From the NCBI GenBank assembly GCA_902798755.1, contig CADBYC010000019.1, forward strand, positions 1 through 64,000: 64,000 nucleotides of DNA, in the 5' to 3' direction. The DNA is from an uncultured Ruminococcus sp. (lineage in GTDB: Bacteria > Bacillota > Clostridia > Oscillospirales > Acutalibacteraceae). The notes under the pieces were generated by a model that saw nothing but the letters and a program-made list of their open reading frames with translations, made no database searches and was not told the origin of the DNA. The translations under genes were made by a program, and so were the position numbers. Position 1 is the first letter of the stretch. Every line of letters begins with the position of its first letter. Below, one piece after another: positions 8,574-16,168 of the stretch.

Positions 8574-9680
8574 TTAGTTATACTCCTTAATAATACACAG
8601 CTCACCTTGCACATCGTAGCGCATGGTGCAATTATCGTATACGACAAGACAAGCGCAGTGACCGCCAGGAACGGCTGTATTGGCATACAGATTATATGTA
8701 ATGATATGACGGTCACAGTGCTGGGTTGCTTCACCTCCAGGGTACAGAAGCATGGATTCAAGTCCCAGATCACGCGCAGCGAAGGCGGTCAGAACCGCTC
8801 CCTCAACGCACATGATCCGATCATATGTATAGCGATCCCGAATATATTCGGCAAAGGCTTTCATCTTTTCTCTGTCAGTCATGGACGAAGTCCAGCATGT
8901 TTTCTCTGCCGACCGAACGACCCTTAATGTCTTTTCAATATCCTCGGGAGTATGGTTGACGTCGACTTTGACATTTACTCGTCGGATCAGTTCACCCTTG
9001 TAATACAGCTCGATTGGGAAGCTTCCGTGTGCTTCTCCGATACACTGGATTGTCGTCTGGAAAGGAAAGTACAGTCCGCTCTTGTAGTGAGCATAGACAT
9101 ATGCGAGAGGGTTATTCTCTCTGTCGGTCACTTCACAGTCGTATCCGTGGAGGATTCCGTTTTCCTTTTCAATCAGGTAACTTTCCTTGAAACGGCTGTT
9201 GGTGTAGTCGATCTTATTGATGTAGTGGCCGTTGTTGACTACCGTCATGATATCGTGGGGATTGATTTCACTCTTTGGCACGAGCATCAAGGTTGTACTT
9301 TTATCGGTCAGTGTGACTTCCGACGGGACCTTCTTCAAATCGAAGGTGACGCCCTCGACCGTGACATACCGATCGGTCGACGACGGTTCATAGACAGGCT
9401 TCGAGATCGGATAAATATCTGATACATTCACCATCCACCGTTGCAGGTGCGACGCGTCCATCACGGTCACGGCATGGTCGCCGTCAATATCGGCAACAGA
9501 AGAAGTGACGGCAACTGGAGTTTTGATACCGACCGTGTATCGCTGAATGAACGTCGCGTCGGTAATGCTGATCTCGCCGTCGCCGTCAATATCGCCTAAC
9601 ATTCGGCTCTCTGCTTTGACGGAAACGGACATCATCATTGCCATACAAAGTGATAAATACAAAACAGATTTGATTTTCAT
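8574..9680 (-). CDS. Secreted dockerin type I protein with transglutaminase-like domain
   Basis: A 368-residue extracellular protein. A signal peptide (residues 1-23) is followed by a type I dockerin made of two calcium-binding repeats, DIDGDGEISITDATFIQRY (30-48) and DIDGDHAVTVMDASHLQRW (64-82). The C-terminal part has a transglutaminase-like arrangement: Cys291 in MCVEGAVLTAFAARDLG, His341 in GGHCACLVVY and Asp356 in RYDVQG. It is probably a cysteine protease or related enzyme that docks to cohesins of a scaffoldin, as in Ruminococcus. The ribosome site AAAAGGAGG precedes the ATG. It is monocistronic and points away from the tRNA genes. Confidence 0.85.
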   Translation of the reverse strand: MKIKSVLYLSLCMAMMMSVSVKAESRMLGDIDGDGEISITDATFIQRYTVGIKTPVAVTSSVADIDGDHAVTVMDASHLQRWMVNVSDIYPISKPVYEPSSTDRYVTVEGVTFDLKKVPSEVTLTDKSTTLMLVPKSEINPHDIMTVVNNGHYINKIDYTNSRFKESYLIEKENGILHGYDCEVTDRENNPLAYVYAHYKSGLYFPFQTTIQCIGEAHGSFPIELYYKGELIRRVNVKVDVNHTPEDIEKTLRVVRSAEKTCWTSSMTDREKMKAFAEYIRDRYTYDRIMCVEGAVLTAFAARDLGLESMLLYPGGEATQHCDRHIITYNLYANTAVPGGHCACLVVYDNCTMRYDVQGELCIIKEYN

Positions 9681-10093
9681 AACAGTAACCTCCTTTTCGG
9701 TTTGGTGTATTTTAGCTTAGGTTAGGAGGTTTTACAAGTAAAAGTTTTCAGTGTTTATTTGTTCGGTGTGACACAAATCCAATGTCAAATATTGCGGCGC
9801 AATACAAAGAAAACGCCGAATGGCTCTGAAGAACAGTTCGGCATGCGGAAAGGAACTATCGAATGGCAGTTCGACGTCAAAGACTTGACAAATATGTTCG
9901 AATTTGTTACAATAACAATAGAAAGATAATTGAATATAAATGATTCATAGTCTTGTGTGTCACCCAACTTGACACATAAGGCTATTTCATTTTCAGTTAC
10001 TCTTTCCAAATAGCAAAAACCAAATTTCGGAGGAAAAATGAATTACAAATCAACCGCCCGATGGGCACAATCTATCTGAATCAAGAAGGAGGA
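9681..10093. other. Intergenic region with a consensus promoter and a hairpin
   Basis: No gene seen. It contains the promoter at 9885-9913 and a 7-bp hairpin TGTGTCA/TGACACA (9956-9962 with 9970-9976) in the leader of the downstream small gene. AT-rich sequence with AGGTTAGGAGG near 9720 belongs to the upstream region of the dockerin gene. Confidence 0.55.
9885..9913 (+). promoter_or_regulatory. Consensus sigma-A promoter
   Basis: TTGACA (9885-9890), 17-bp spacer, TACAAT (9908-9913). The spacer contains the small dyad GTTCGAAT. It points toward the small genes at 10094-10341. Confidence 0.7.
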
Positions 10094-10122
10094 ATGACCG
10101 ACAAAGATAGAAGCGCTGCCTT

Positions 10123-10341
10123 ATGGCAGCAAACCGTAAAGTAATAAATAAGGAAGATCTGAAAGGATTACCGCCGTCACCCGAAACAAAGAGCGGAGTT
10201 CCGAAATATGAGCTTGAATCATTAGCCAGAACCTTCCTCCCCGATATCATAGCCTTCTATGAAAGCGAAGAAGGACAGAGGAGGTTCAGCGAATGGAAGC
10301 AGGAGCAGGAACGGACGAAGCGGCAAGGTAAGAATAAATAA
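10123..10341 (+). CDS. Small mobile-element-type protein, probably frameshifted at its 5' end
   Basis: A 72-residue hydrophilic protein (LARTFLPDIIAFYESEEGQR core) of unknown function, similar in style to small genes carried by integrative elements. Its own ATG has no ribosome site. Instead a perfect GGAGG precedes an ATG at 10094 in the adjacent frame, which reads MTDKDRSAALWQQTVK and stops at 10144. One missing base near 10123-10140 would join the two into a single protein of about 80 residues; alternatively the short frame is a coupled leader peptide. Confidence 0.5.
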   Translation: MAANRKVINKEDLKGLPPSPETKSGVPKYELESLARTFLPDIIAFYESEEGQRRFSEWKQEQERTKRQGKNK

Positions 10342-10349
10342 AAGAAAAA

Positions 10350-10382
10350 TAGGCAGGGAGCAAATGTGAAGCTCCCTGCCTA
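10350..10382 (-). terminator. Hairpin terminator (minus strand T-run)
   Basis: A 12-bp perfect stem (10350-10361 with 10371-10382) with the A-run on its left, giving a T-run on the minus strand. It can end minus-strand transcripts coming from the tRNA-Ala side. Confidence 0.65.
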
Positions 10383-10408
10383 TAAAACTATGTAAATGTG
10401 TAAAAAGC

Positions 10409-10454
10409 AACAAATCCGAAACAATCACCTAAGATGACGATTTCGGATTTGTTT
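10409..10454 (-). terminator. Terminator of the tRNA-Ala gene
   Basis: A perfect 13-bp stem (10409-10421 with 10442-10454) lying seven bases beyond the tRNA 3' end; on the minus strand it is followed by GCTTTTTA. Confidence 0.7.
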
Positions 10455-10460
10455 TGCTTT

Positions 10461-10536
10461 GGTGGACCATAGGGGGATCGAACCCCTGACCTCCAGATTG
10501 CGAACCTGGCGCTCTCCCAGCTGAGCTAATGGCCCT
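10461..10536 (-). tRNA. tRNA-Ala (anticodon CGC)
   Basis: On the minus strand a complete 76-base cloverleaf: acceptor GGGCCAT with ATGGTCC, D arm TAGCTCAGCTGGGAGA, anticodon loop TTCGCAA (CGC, reads GCG), T arm GGGGTTCGATCCCC, and an encoded CCA end. It is followed by two terminators. Confidence 0.93.
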
Positions 10537-10566
10537 TGTCAATTGTATGAAATTGTAAATTGTTTT

Positions 10567-10615
10567 GGGGTGCGTAAGCTACCCACTCGGGCTACCATCT
10601 GAGCTATACCCCCGC
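10567..10615 (-). pseudogene. Truncated tRNA-like remnant
   Basis: The minus strand starts GCGGGGGTATAGCTCAG and continues ATGGTAG, a textbook acceptor and D-arm, but then runs into CCCGAGTGGGTAGCTTACG and closes with CACCCC. There is no anticodon arm or normal T arm and the length is only 49 bases, so this looks like a tRNA with a central deletion. Confidence 0.45.
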
Positions 10616-10750
10616 GTTACCTTTGGTATTATACAACACTTTTTTTGATTTGTAAAGTAGATATCGAATTTTTTTATCATGTGTTGCAGATTGTTTTGAA
10701 CATCGTAAAAAAATATTTATCGGCAAAATCGCCAAAATGAGAGGCACAAA

Positions 10751-10778
10751 TTGACATCGAATTCTAAAAAGTTATAGA
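10751..10778 (+). promoter_or_regulatory. Likely promoter of the PASTA lipoprotein gene
   Basis: TTGACA at 10751-10756 and TATAGA at 10773-10778 with a 16-bp spacer. A second TATAAT at 10798-10803 lacks a good -35. Confidence 0.5.
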
Positions 10779-10833
10779 AAGCAAAAAAATACTGTGCTAT
10801 AATTTATATTATAGTTTAAAGGGGAAGTTTCCC

Positions 10834-11323
10834 ATGTTCAATTCTAAACGCACACTGAAATCCGTTCTCTGCCCTGTCCTTGCGGCGATCTGCGTCGTAT
10901 CTGTCGCGTGCCGGCAGGCTGTAACAGCAAGATCACTGTCCCCGATCTTGTCGGTAAGACGCGGAAACCGTTGTTACCGATTTAGGACTGAAGCTGGTCG
11001 TTCAGCGCGAGAGATATTCCAAGAAGAACCCCGCGGGCTCTATCGACTCTACGATCACCAAGGTCGGCGATACCCTTGACAAAGGTGCAGAGGTCATGGT
11101 AGTAGGCAGCTTGGGCGAAGGCGTTGAGGTACCGAACATCATTGTCCTCACCGGTAAGGAAGGCGCCAACCTCGTTTCTAAGGTCGGCTTGAACCCGATC
11201 GTCGTGGAAGAATACAGCGACGAGGTCGAAGCAGGAAACATCATTTCCTACACCGACGGCGGTCAGACCATTCCCAAGGGCGCAGACGTCACCATCACCG
11301 TCAGCAAGGGTCCCGAAAACTGA
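10834..11323 (+). pseudogene. PASTA-domain lipoprotein gene broken by two frameshifts
   Basis: The first frame gives a signal sequence (MFNSKRTLKSVL... LAAICVVSVA). The continuation GCNSKITVPDLVGKT appears one frame back from about 10912, and AETVVTDLGLKLVVQRERYS one further frame back from about 10965. The last frame then runs through a full PASTA repeat (VPNIIVLTGKEGANLVSKVG... VTITVSKGPEN) to the stop at 11323. Joined, this is a normal lipoprotein with a Cys anchor and two PASTA domains, which elsewhere bind peptidoglycan fragments. Both shifts have the same sign and fit single-base losses; sequencing error is the alternative. Confidence 0.75.
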
Positions 11324-11666
11324 TAACGTCAATCAGACAGTCGGCGTGAGATCAAACACGTCGGCTGTTATTATATAGGTTTAAATTTCTTTTAATTTCT
11401 ATCCACTGACGGGAGATCGTTTTTTACGCTGTATCTTTTGTGACAGGATCACTGCACGCCTTGCTCCTTTGGGACAGTAAAGCGCTGATATTATATTATA
11501 GATCACATTGTCATCAATATTATCATAAAGCACCATATTGTCAGGGTATGAAAGGCTTCTTTTGCACATTTTAAACAAATAAGCTCCTCGCGAGCCGATT
11601 CGTCCTCTTTCGCCCTTGACAAAAAAGCCATTCGGTGTTAACATATAGAGGCTGAAAGGCAGATAT
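11324..11666. other. Intergenic region upstream of the initiator tRNA
   Basis: It contains a hairpin (11337-11348 with 11357-11368, two G-U pairs) that probably terminates the PASTA gene, and the tRNA promoter at its right end. An 81-codon frame on the minus strand (11399-11644) has no recognisable domain and its start overlaps the tRNA promoter, so I do not call it a gene. Confidence 0.5.
11616..11644 (+). promoter_or_regulatory. Promoter of tRNA-fMet
   Basis: TTGACA (11616-11621), 17-bp spacer, TAACAT (11639-11644); transcription would begin about 15 bases before the mature tRNA. Confidence 0.65.
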
Positions 11667-11743
<77 letters not shown>

Positions 11744-11744
11744 T

Positions 11745-11777
11745 TGAGAGTGACTTTTAAAGTCACTCTCATTTTTT
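11745..11777 (+). terminator. Terminator directly after tRNA-fMet, supplied by the element
   Basis: A 12-bp stem TGAGAGTGACTT/AAGTCACTCTCA with a minimal loop and a run of six T. A different but equally strong hairpin follows the attR repeat, so the tRNA terminator is swapped on integration. Confidence 0.8.
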
Positions 11778-11879
11778 GTTATGTTTTCTCAAAATGCTCA
11801 AAAGCGGCTTATCTATGCGGTTTCTGAGCACCCCTGAAAATCAAGTTGAGAAAACTTAGCGAAACAAAACTAACAAAAG

Positions 11880-11931
11880 TTAGACCTACAATGGCCAAAT
11901 GTAGGTCTATAAACCAACAGTTAGACCTACA
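11880..11931 (+). repeat. Integrase arm-type repeats, left end
   Basis: TTAGACCTACA occurs at 11880-11890 and 11921-11931, and inverted (ATAGACCTACA on the minus strand) at 11900-11910. The same 11-mer recurs at 29826-29836 beside attR. This distribution is what tyrosine-recombinase arm sites look like. Confidence 0.7.
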
Positions 11932-11981
11932 ATTTGGCCTACGAAAATATGAAAAACCACGCACAAAGGATTTGTTTTGAC

Positions 11982-12012
11982 AGCTCTCTGCGAATTTGCA
12001 GGGAGCTTTTTT
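11982..12012 (+). terminator. Plus-strand terminator in the element's left end
   Basis: AGCTCTCTGC (11982-11991) pairs with GCAGGGAGCT (11998-12007) with one G-U pair, followed by six T. Confidence 0.7.
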
Positions 12013-12081
12013 CATGATGAAATTAAGGGGAATAGATGTTTTATTTGAACACTAAATTTGAAACGATGATTATTAAACAAA

Positions 12082-12121
12082 AGAGCGAGATTGATGCAGG
12101 GTGTTTACTCAATCTCGCTCT
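12082..12121 (-). terminator. Terminator after the dockerin fragment
   Basis: A perfect 13-bp stem (12082-12094 with 12109-12121); on the minus strand it is followed by TTTTGTTT. Confidence 0.75.
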
Positions 12122-12139
12122 AATATTTAATGTGAAATA

Positions 12140-12349
12140 CTATTTAATCTCAGAATTAATAGCATATTTAATTTTGATATTTACTAACCATCTTTGAATA
12201 TATGTTACATCCACAATGGTTACAAAACCATCTTTGTCTATATCAGCTACAGATTCTAACAAGTCACTCTCTTTGATCACAGAAGCTAAACATCTCTGAA
12301 GCATTGTTGCATCCATAATTGTAACTGACTTATATATTTCTGTTGACAA
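12140..12349 (-). pseudogene. Dockerin type I fragment (3' end of a truncated gene)
   Basis: The frame encodes the second half of a first dockerin repeat (VTIMDATMLQRCLA) and a complete second repeat (DIDKDGFVTIVDVTYIQRWL) with a short tail. The start of the first calcium loop, a signal peptide and any catalytic domain are missing, and there is no ribosome site at the first ATG. Upstream sequence carries unrelated terminators. This is most likely the remnant of a cellulosome-type enzyme gene cut during an earlier rearrangement. Its location just inside the element means it travels, or travelled, with it. Confidence 0.65.
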
Positions 12350-12454
12350 TACCCGAAATATCGAATGGATTAATACTGTATAGAAATACTGTAAATGTAT
12401 TGTTGCATTACACCAGTAACTTTGGCTTGAGCGAAAGCTCTAGGGTCACCGTAG

Positions 12455-12481
12455 GCGGGGAGTATATTCCCCGCTGTTTTT
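12455..12481 (+). terminator. Terminator hairpin
   Basis: GCGGGGA (12455-12461) pairs with TCCCCGC (12468-12474), followed by TGTTTTTGTTT. No obvious plus-strand gene precedes it. Confidence 0.7.
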
Positions 12482-12494
12482 GTTTAGTGCAGAG

Positions 12495-12531
12495 AAAAAG
12501 ACGAGTCGGAACAATCCAAGCTCGTCTTTTT
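12495..12531. terminator. Bidirectional terminator hairpin
   Basis: AAAAAGACGAG (12495-12505) pairs with CTCGTCTTTTT (12521-12531), giving T-runs on both strands. It lies just beyond the 3' end of the zinc-finger gene. Confidence 0.75.
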
Positions 12532-12595
12532 ATACCGCATTTTAGTCAAACACTCAATCAAGAGATTGTTGTATTAAGGAAACTAACTAGTTGCT

Positions 12596-13717
12596 CTAAC
12601 TTTGCAAATTGTCCTTTTCTTTCCTCCTTCTTATATACTCCGCTTGAGCAGCATTGTTTTGACATCTAGTGCAACAGAAATTCTTTTTATTGCTGGCAAT
12701 GTTGCTGGAAAAGAAACCTACCCTCTTACACCTTGGATTCTCACATTTTTTGAATATCTCATTTTCTGGTTTAAATAGGAGAGCCAAATATATACCGGAC
12801 AATAAATCTGGGACAACCCAGTCTATAGAAAGTGTCTCATATGAGAAGGTGGGGTGAGTATTAGCTAGAGCGTTTTCAAAAACATCTTTTACTGTTATTT
12901 GTGCCAAAGATAGGAGGGTATCTATCATCTCTTTATTGTTTTCAAATGTATTTGAAAACTTCTCACCAAACACTAAGGTTCCATTTTCATGTACATCAGT
13001 AATAGTTAAATACTGGTTTATTTTTTTATAAAATGAAAAAGCGGTTGATAGATAGTTATCATCTCCCCAGGCTCCCGTTAAGTACTCTTCCTTTAGCAGA
13101 ATTGCAGCAATAGGTTCGCTTGTACTAGGGTCTCTATCATAAAAACAATACTTATAGTGAATCTTTTTATTGTCATTGTTATCCCGAAAACCACCATACA
13201 GGCTATTAAAAAAATCAGATACAGGAGATCTGTATTCTTGTAAGCCTTTACTAAGGCAAAATTCGACAGGAGCGTGAAAGATTAAGAAGGAAGTATATTC
13301 AAAAATCAAATCAAGATTTGCTTTGTTTTCTTGGTTTGCATATAAGAACTTCTTTTTCTTTAATTCATTCACTAATAGCGCAAGATTCTTTACTATCTTA
13401 AGCATTTCGATTACTATATCAAAATCACAAGATACAGGATAGGGGTAAGCAAACAATGGCATTAACGGAAATCCATATTTATTCAGAAAATCTATGATTT
13501 TGTTTGTGTTATTATTATCGATTGCTAATATGGCTTCTAAAATATCCTTATTTCCACTTTCTTGCTGTACCAAACCTATACCGTGTTTATATGAATAATT
13601 ATAGATTCCTTTTTCTTTTAGATGAATTTCAGGCTTTGTGCCGTATTCCTCCAGATGCTCATTTCCAATAGCGCAAGTACAGCTTTCGCTTTCACAAGAA
13701 AAAATGGTCTTATTCAT
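12596..13717 (-). CDS. Protein with C-terminal CGNR-like zinc finger (DUF6076-like)
   Basis: A 373-residue cytoplasmic protein. The long N-terminal part has no motif I recognise. The C-terminus carries C-x4-C and FCCTRCQNNAAQAEYIRRR, a pattern like the CGNR zinc finger and close to proteins annotated as DUF6076. The N-terminus also has a compact cysteine group, CESESCTC. Nucleic-acid binding is likely. The ribosome site AAAGGAG is good. It stands alone at the left of the element's cargo, is AT-rich, and may be a regulatory or defence gene; the function is unknown. Confidence 0.7.
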   Translation of the reverse strand: MNKTIFSCESESCTCAIGNEHLEEYGTKPEIHLKEKGIYNYSYKHGIGLVQQESGNKDILEAILAIDNNNTNKIIDFLNKYGFPLMPLFAYPYPVSCDFDIVIEMLKIVKNLALLVNELKKKKFLYANQENKANLDLIFEYTSFLIFHAPVEFCLSKGLQEYRSPVSDFFNSLYGGFRDNNDNKKIHYKYCFYDRDPSTSEPIAAILLKEEYLTGAWGDDNYLSTAFSFYKKINQYLTITDVHENGTLVFGEKFSNTFENNKEMIDTLLSLAQITVKDVFENALANTHPTFSYETLSIDWVVPDLLSGIYLALLFKPENEIFKKCENPRCKRVGFFSSNIASNKKNFCCTRCQNNAAQAEYIRRRKEKDNLQS

Positions 13718-14154
13718 TTTGTTTCTCCTTTTTTATTTTAGAACTGTAATTTTTTTCTACTGACATCATATTTTTTTAGAACAAATTAAATGATGATACT
13801 ATTATAACTCTTTTGTAGATATTTATAAGCATATGCTTATCACACAACCAATTATAACTTGTATAATATGAGTTGTCAATTGGTGATTAATAATGATATT
13901 ATCAGAATATAAGTTGTTAATCTAAATTTGCAATCATTTAAACAGTATGGTATAATAAGCTCGCGAATTAAGATTAAATAACACATCAATATCATGAACA
14001 TGTTTATAATAAAAAATCCGCCGTCAGTTAGCGGCTGACGGCAGATATATGGTTTACAGAGCCTATACATGATAGACTAGTGTTCCCTAATTCATTCTAC
14101 CATGTTTTGGCTTTCATGTAAACCCCAAAAATCTATGAAGGGAGGAAGCCAATC
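13718..14154. other. AT-rich intergenic region with palindromes
   Basis: No gene. It holds a perfect 16-bp palindrome (13825-13840) upstream of the zinc-finger gene, the inverted pair CCAATT/AATTGG around 13855-13885, and a hairpin GCCGTCAG/CTGACGGC (14020-14027 with 14035-14042) whose T-run would be on the minus strand. Confidence 0.55.
13825..13840. promoter_or_regulatory. Perfect 16-bp palindrome, candidate operator
   Basis: ATAAGCATATGCTTAT lies about 110 bases upstream of the zinc-finger gene start, in AT-rich sequence that also contains promoter-like hexamers. The binding protein is unknown; the HTH protein at 14155 is a candidate. Confidence 0.45.
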
Positions 14155-14562
14155 ATGGTTAAAAGTCAAGACGATATCAAAAAGCTATCCGAGTTGATCA
14201 GGCGACTGCCATTCTACAGTGCGTTCAGGTCGGTTCTGGCTGAGTTCGATATTCATAAAGAACGCCTTGCTGCTGACTGTTGCTTATCTATAAGTAATCT
14301 GTATCACTATGTCAATGGAGATAGCGAACCGACGAAGCGAACACTGATTCTCATAGCGCTTATGGCGCGATTCCCCGCTGAGATTAGCCACGGCTTGATG
14401 TACTCATTAGGGATTCAGCTCAATAACTCTGTGGCTGATCAGTTCTTCGAAAGATTGATAGCTGACCCACAGCCGATGACGATCCACGAGCTGAATTCGA
14501 AGATCGAAGACGAGAATCGGGCTCTTGGTGAAGATGTGATACCTTTGTATAAGGTATGGTAA
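14155..14562 (+). CDS. Helix-turn-helix protein, XRE-like
   Basis: A 135-residue protein with a helix-turn-helix near residues 36-62 (KERLAADCCLSISNLYHYV, then NGDSEPTKRTLILIALM), the spacing of XRE/Cro-type regulators. The C-terminal helices have no recognised domain. The ribosome site AGGGAGGAAG fits the ATG. A 92-base spacer with a small GGGGAGT/ACTCCCC hairpin separates it from the next gene, with which it is probably co-transcribed. Likely a local regulator inside the element. Confidence 0.7.
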   Translation: MVKSQDDIKKLSELIRRLPFYSAFRSVLAEFDIHKERLAADCCLSISNLYHYVNGDSEPTKRTLILIALMARFPAEISHGLMYSLGIQLNNSVADQFFERLIADPQPMTIHELNSKIEDENRALGEDVIPLYKVW

Positions 14563-14654
14563 GACTGTTAAAATTGCGGTAAGCCGCAGGTTGATAAAGG
14601 GGAGTACAACAACTCCCCTGACAACCCTATAAATTAGAAAGCGAGGAACCAATT

Positions 14655-15173
14655 ATGGTTGAAATTAGTAATGAAAATATATGCGCTTTTGTAGAATTCG
14701 TGGCTAAGGTTATGGATATTCGTTCAGACGAATACGATATTATTATAGATAGAGATAACTTGCTTGGGGATGCTCCTGCGTCTGTTCATCTCTATCCCGG
14801 CATGAAGAAGGGTAAGATTATCGTTTGTGAACGTTTAAGGAACCCGTCTACGGAAAGCCAGTACTTAGAAGCGAGCATTTACCTAGCAGAGGAGCTCGCT
14901 TATACATGGCAAGGATTGAGGCACTATGAGGAGTATTTCGGTGCAGTTGAAGACGACCGCGAGAGTACGGATGAAGAAAGAGAGAAGCATATGTGGAGAA
15001 TAGACGCCGCAGCTGTTGCTTTGTTGCTTTTTGGCCGTTTCTTTGATAAGCACCCTCCGAAAAACGAATGGTGGCACCCCTCTACTTATGACTCGATTGT
15101 TGAGAGAGCTAATCAGATGGTTGTCGATCTTGATAAAAGGATTGACTATTTGCTCTCAAACAACGAGCTATAA
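14655..15173 (+). CDS. Hypothetical protein paired with the HTH gene
   Basis: A 172-residue acidic, soluble protein of unknown family. Residues around 75-85 (IYLAEELAYTWQG) resemble in outline the helix that carries HExxH in ImmA/IrrE-type peptidases, but both histidines are absent, so catalytic activity by that chemistry is not supported. The order HTH regulator then ImmA-like protein is common in mobile elements, which makes a degenerate ImmA relative possible. Good ribosome site (GCGAGGA). It ends before a bidirectional terminator. Confidence 0.6.
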   Translation: MVEISNENICAFVEFVAKVMDIRSDEYDIIIDRDNLLGDAPASVHLYPGMKKGKIIVCERLRNPSTESQYLEASIYLAEELAYTWQGLRHYEEYFGAVEDDRESTDEEREKHMWRIDAAAVALLLFGRFFDKHPPKNEWWHPSTYDSIVERANQMVVDLDKRIDYLLSNNEL

Positions 15174-15198
15174 AGCTAATAGTTACTTAACACAAAAC

Positions 15199-15243
15199 AG
15201 AAACAGCGAGATAATCCATGTGAATTACCTCGCTGTTTCTTTT
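15199..15243. terminator. Bidirectional terminator between convergent operons
   Basis: AGAAACAGCGAG (15199-15210) pairs perfectly with CTCGCTGTTTCT (15229-15240), followed by TTT. It separates the HTH operon from the AbiL/RloAB-like operon. Confidence 0.75.
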
Positions 15244-15283
15244 ACTACTTAGGTTTTATTTGTTTGACTTAAATTCTAAATAA

Positions 15284-16168
15284 TCATTCTGTAGTTTCTT
15301 TTGGATCAAACTCTCGCATCTTTTCAATTAGTTTCCAAATATTACATCCAATATTATCAACTAAATCATCCACACCCGACGGAAACGCTTTTGCATGAGC
15401 AATAGCATCATCTATTCTAGGCAAATACGTAGTTTCAAAGTCATGTATCTTCTTTCCGTGATGTGCTTTTTTTGACAATTCATTACTAACATAAGTATGC
15501 GCCTTTGAAACCTTCTTATTATCTTTAATGGTTCCAAGCTTATCAGCATATTCTTCAATAACATTTGAAAAGTGTAAAAGCAACCAAAACTCAAAGCAAG
15601 GATTCGTTACATAACAAGCATACCCTTCTGCTTTACAGTGAGATATACAATCAGTCATATTTGTTTCTGGATGTGATTGTTTATCTCTGTCAATAAGGAT
15701 ACAAAACTCATCCGAATCTCCACCGACTTTTTTGAGATACTTTCTATACTCTAAATCATAGCCGATATTAGTCAATTCAGTATTGATAGAAGAACGTGTT
15801 GATTCATCGATTTTCGAAGCATCTTCTATGAATTGTTTGATGGTAGTCTCCCCATATTTCGTAATGAGGCTTATTGGGATTTCTCTAATAATACTATCCT
15901 CATCAAGCTTTCTAAGTTCAAGATATTCCTCAAGCAAATCTATTACCTGTGAGGGTGCGCTGTTAGTATCTGAATCTCTACGTTCCAAGACTTGAACATT
16001 AACAAGTGCATCGATTCCTAATTCGTCTCTATATTTGGATATCCCTTGAAGGTATTGTTTCTCGGTAATGTTTCCTTCAATAGAAACAAAGAAGACTTTC
16101 TTCGGAAGAATTTTTTCGTCCTCAGATTCTCTTTCAAATGCATTAGAAGATAAACGATATTTATTCAT
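15284..16168 (-). CDS. RloB/AbiLii-like TOPRIM-fold protein
   Basis: A 294-residue protein of the RloB family. The N-terminal VFFVSIEGNITEKQYLQG supplies the conserved Glu of a TOPRIM-type fold and CILIDRDKQSHPE the acidic pair; FWLLLHFSN and later helices match RloB-like proteins. Such proteins act as the nuclease or effector partner of an AAA ATPase in anti-phage systems, including lactococcal AbiL. Its start overlaps the upstream ATPase gene by 8 bases, so the two are translated together. Effector activity is inferred from family. Confidence 0.8.
   Translation of the reverse strand: MNKYRLSSNAFERESEDEKILPKKVFFVSIEGNITEKQYLQGISKYRDELGIDALVNVQVLERRDSDTNSAPSQVIDLLEEYLELRKLDEDSIIREIPISLITKYGETTIKQFIEDASKIDESTRSSINTELTNIGYDLEYRKYLKKVGGDSDEFCILIDRDKQSHPETNMTDCISHCKAEGYACYVTNPCFEFWLLLHFSNVIEEYADKLGTIKDNKKVSKAHTYVSNELSKKAHHGKKIHDFETTYLPRIDDAIAHAKAFPSGVDDLVDNIGCNIWKLIEKMREFDPKETTE

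Larger units (their letters stand above)
10537..10833. other. Spacer with tRNA-like remnant and promoter
   Basis: About 300 bases without a gene. It contains the tRNA-like remnant at 10567-10615, an AT-rich stretch, and the promoter of the PASTA pseudogene. Confidence 0.5.
11744..12139. other. Left end of the element: arm sites and terminators, no gene
   Basis: Starts with a strong terminator, then three copies of the integrase arm-type repeat, a plus-strand terminator (11982-12012) and the hairpin that ends the dockerin fragment. I see no gene in these 396 bases. Confidence 0.6.

Noticed and set aside
8469-8927. 152-codon plus-strand frame over the 3' half of the dockerin gene
   Set aside because: Antisense to the transglutaminase-like domain, no ribosome site, no motif.
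11399-11644. 81-codon frame on the minus strand before tRNA-fMet
   Set aside because: No domain, start codon inside the tRNA promoter, no good ribosome site at that start.
12455-12531. Possible small RNA gene between two hairpins
   Set aside because: Both hairpins look like ordinary terminators and no promoter is seen nearby; left as terminators.
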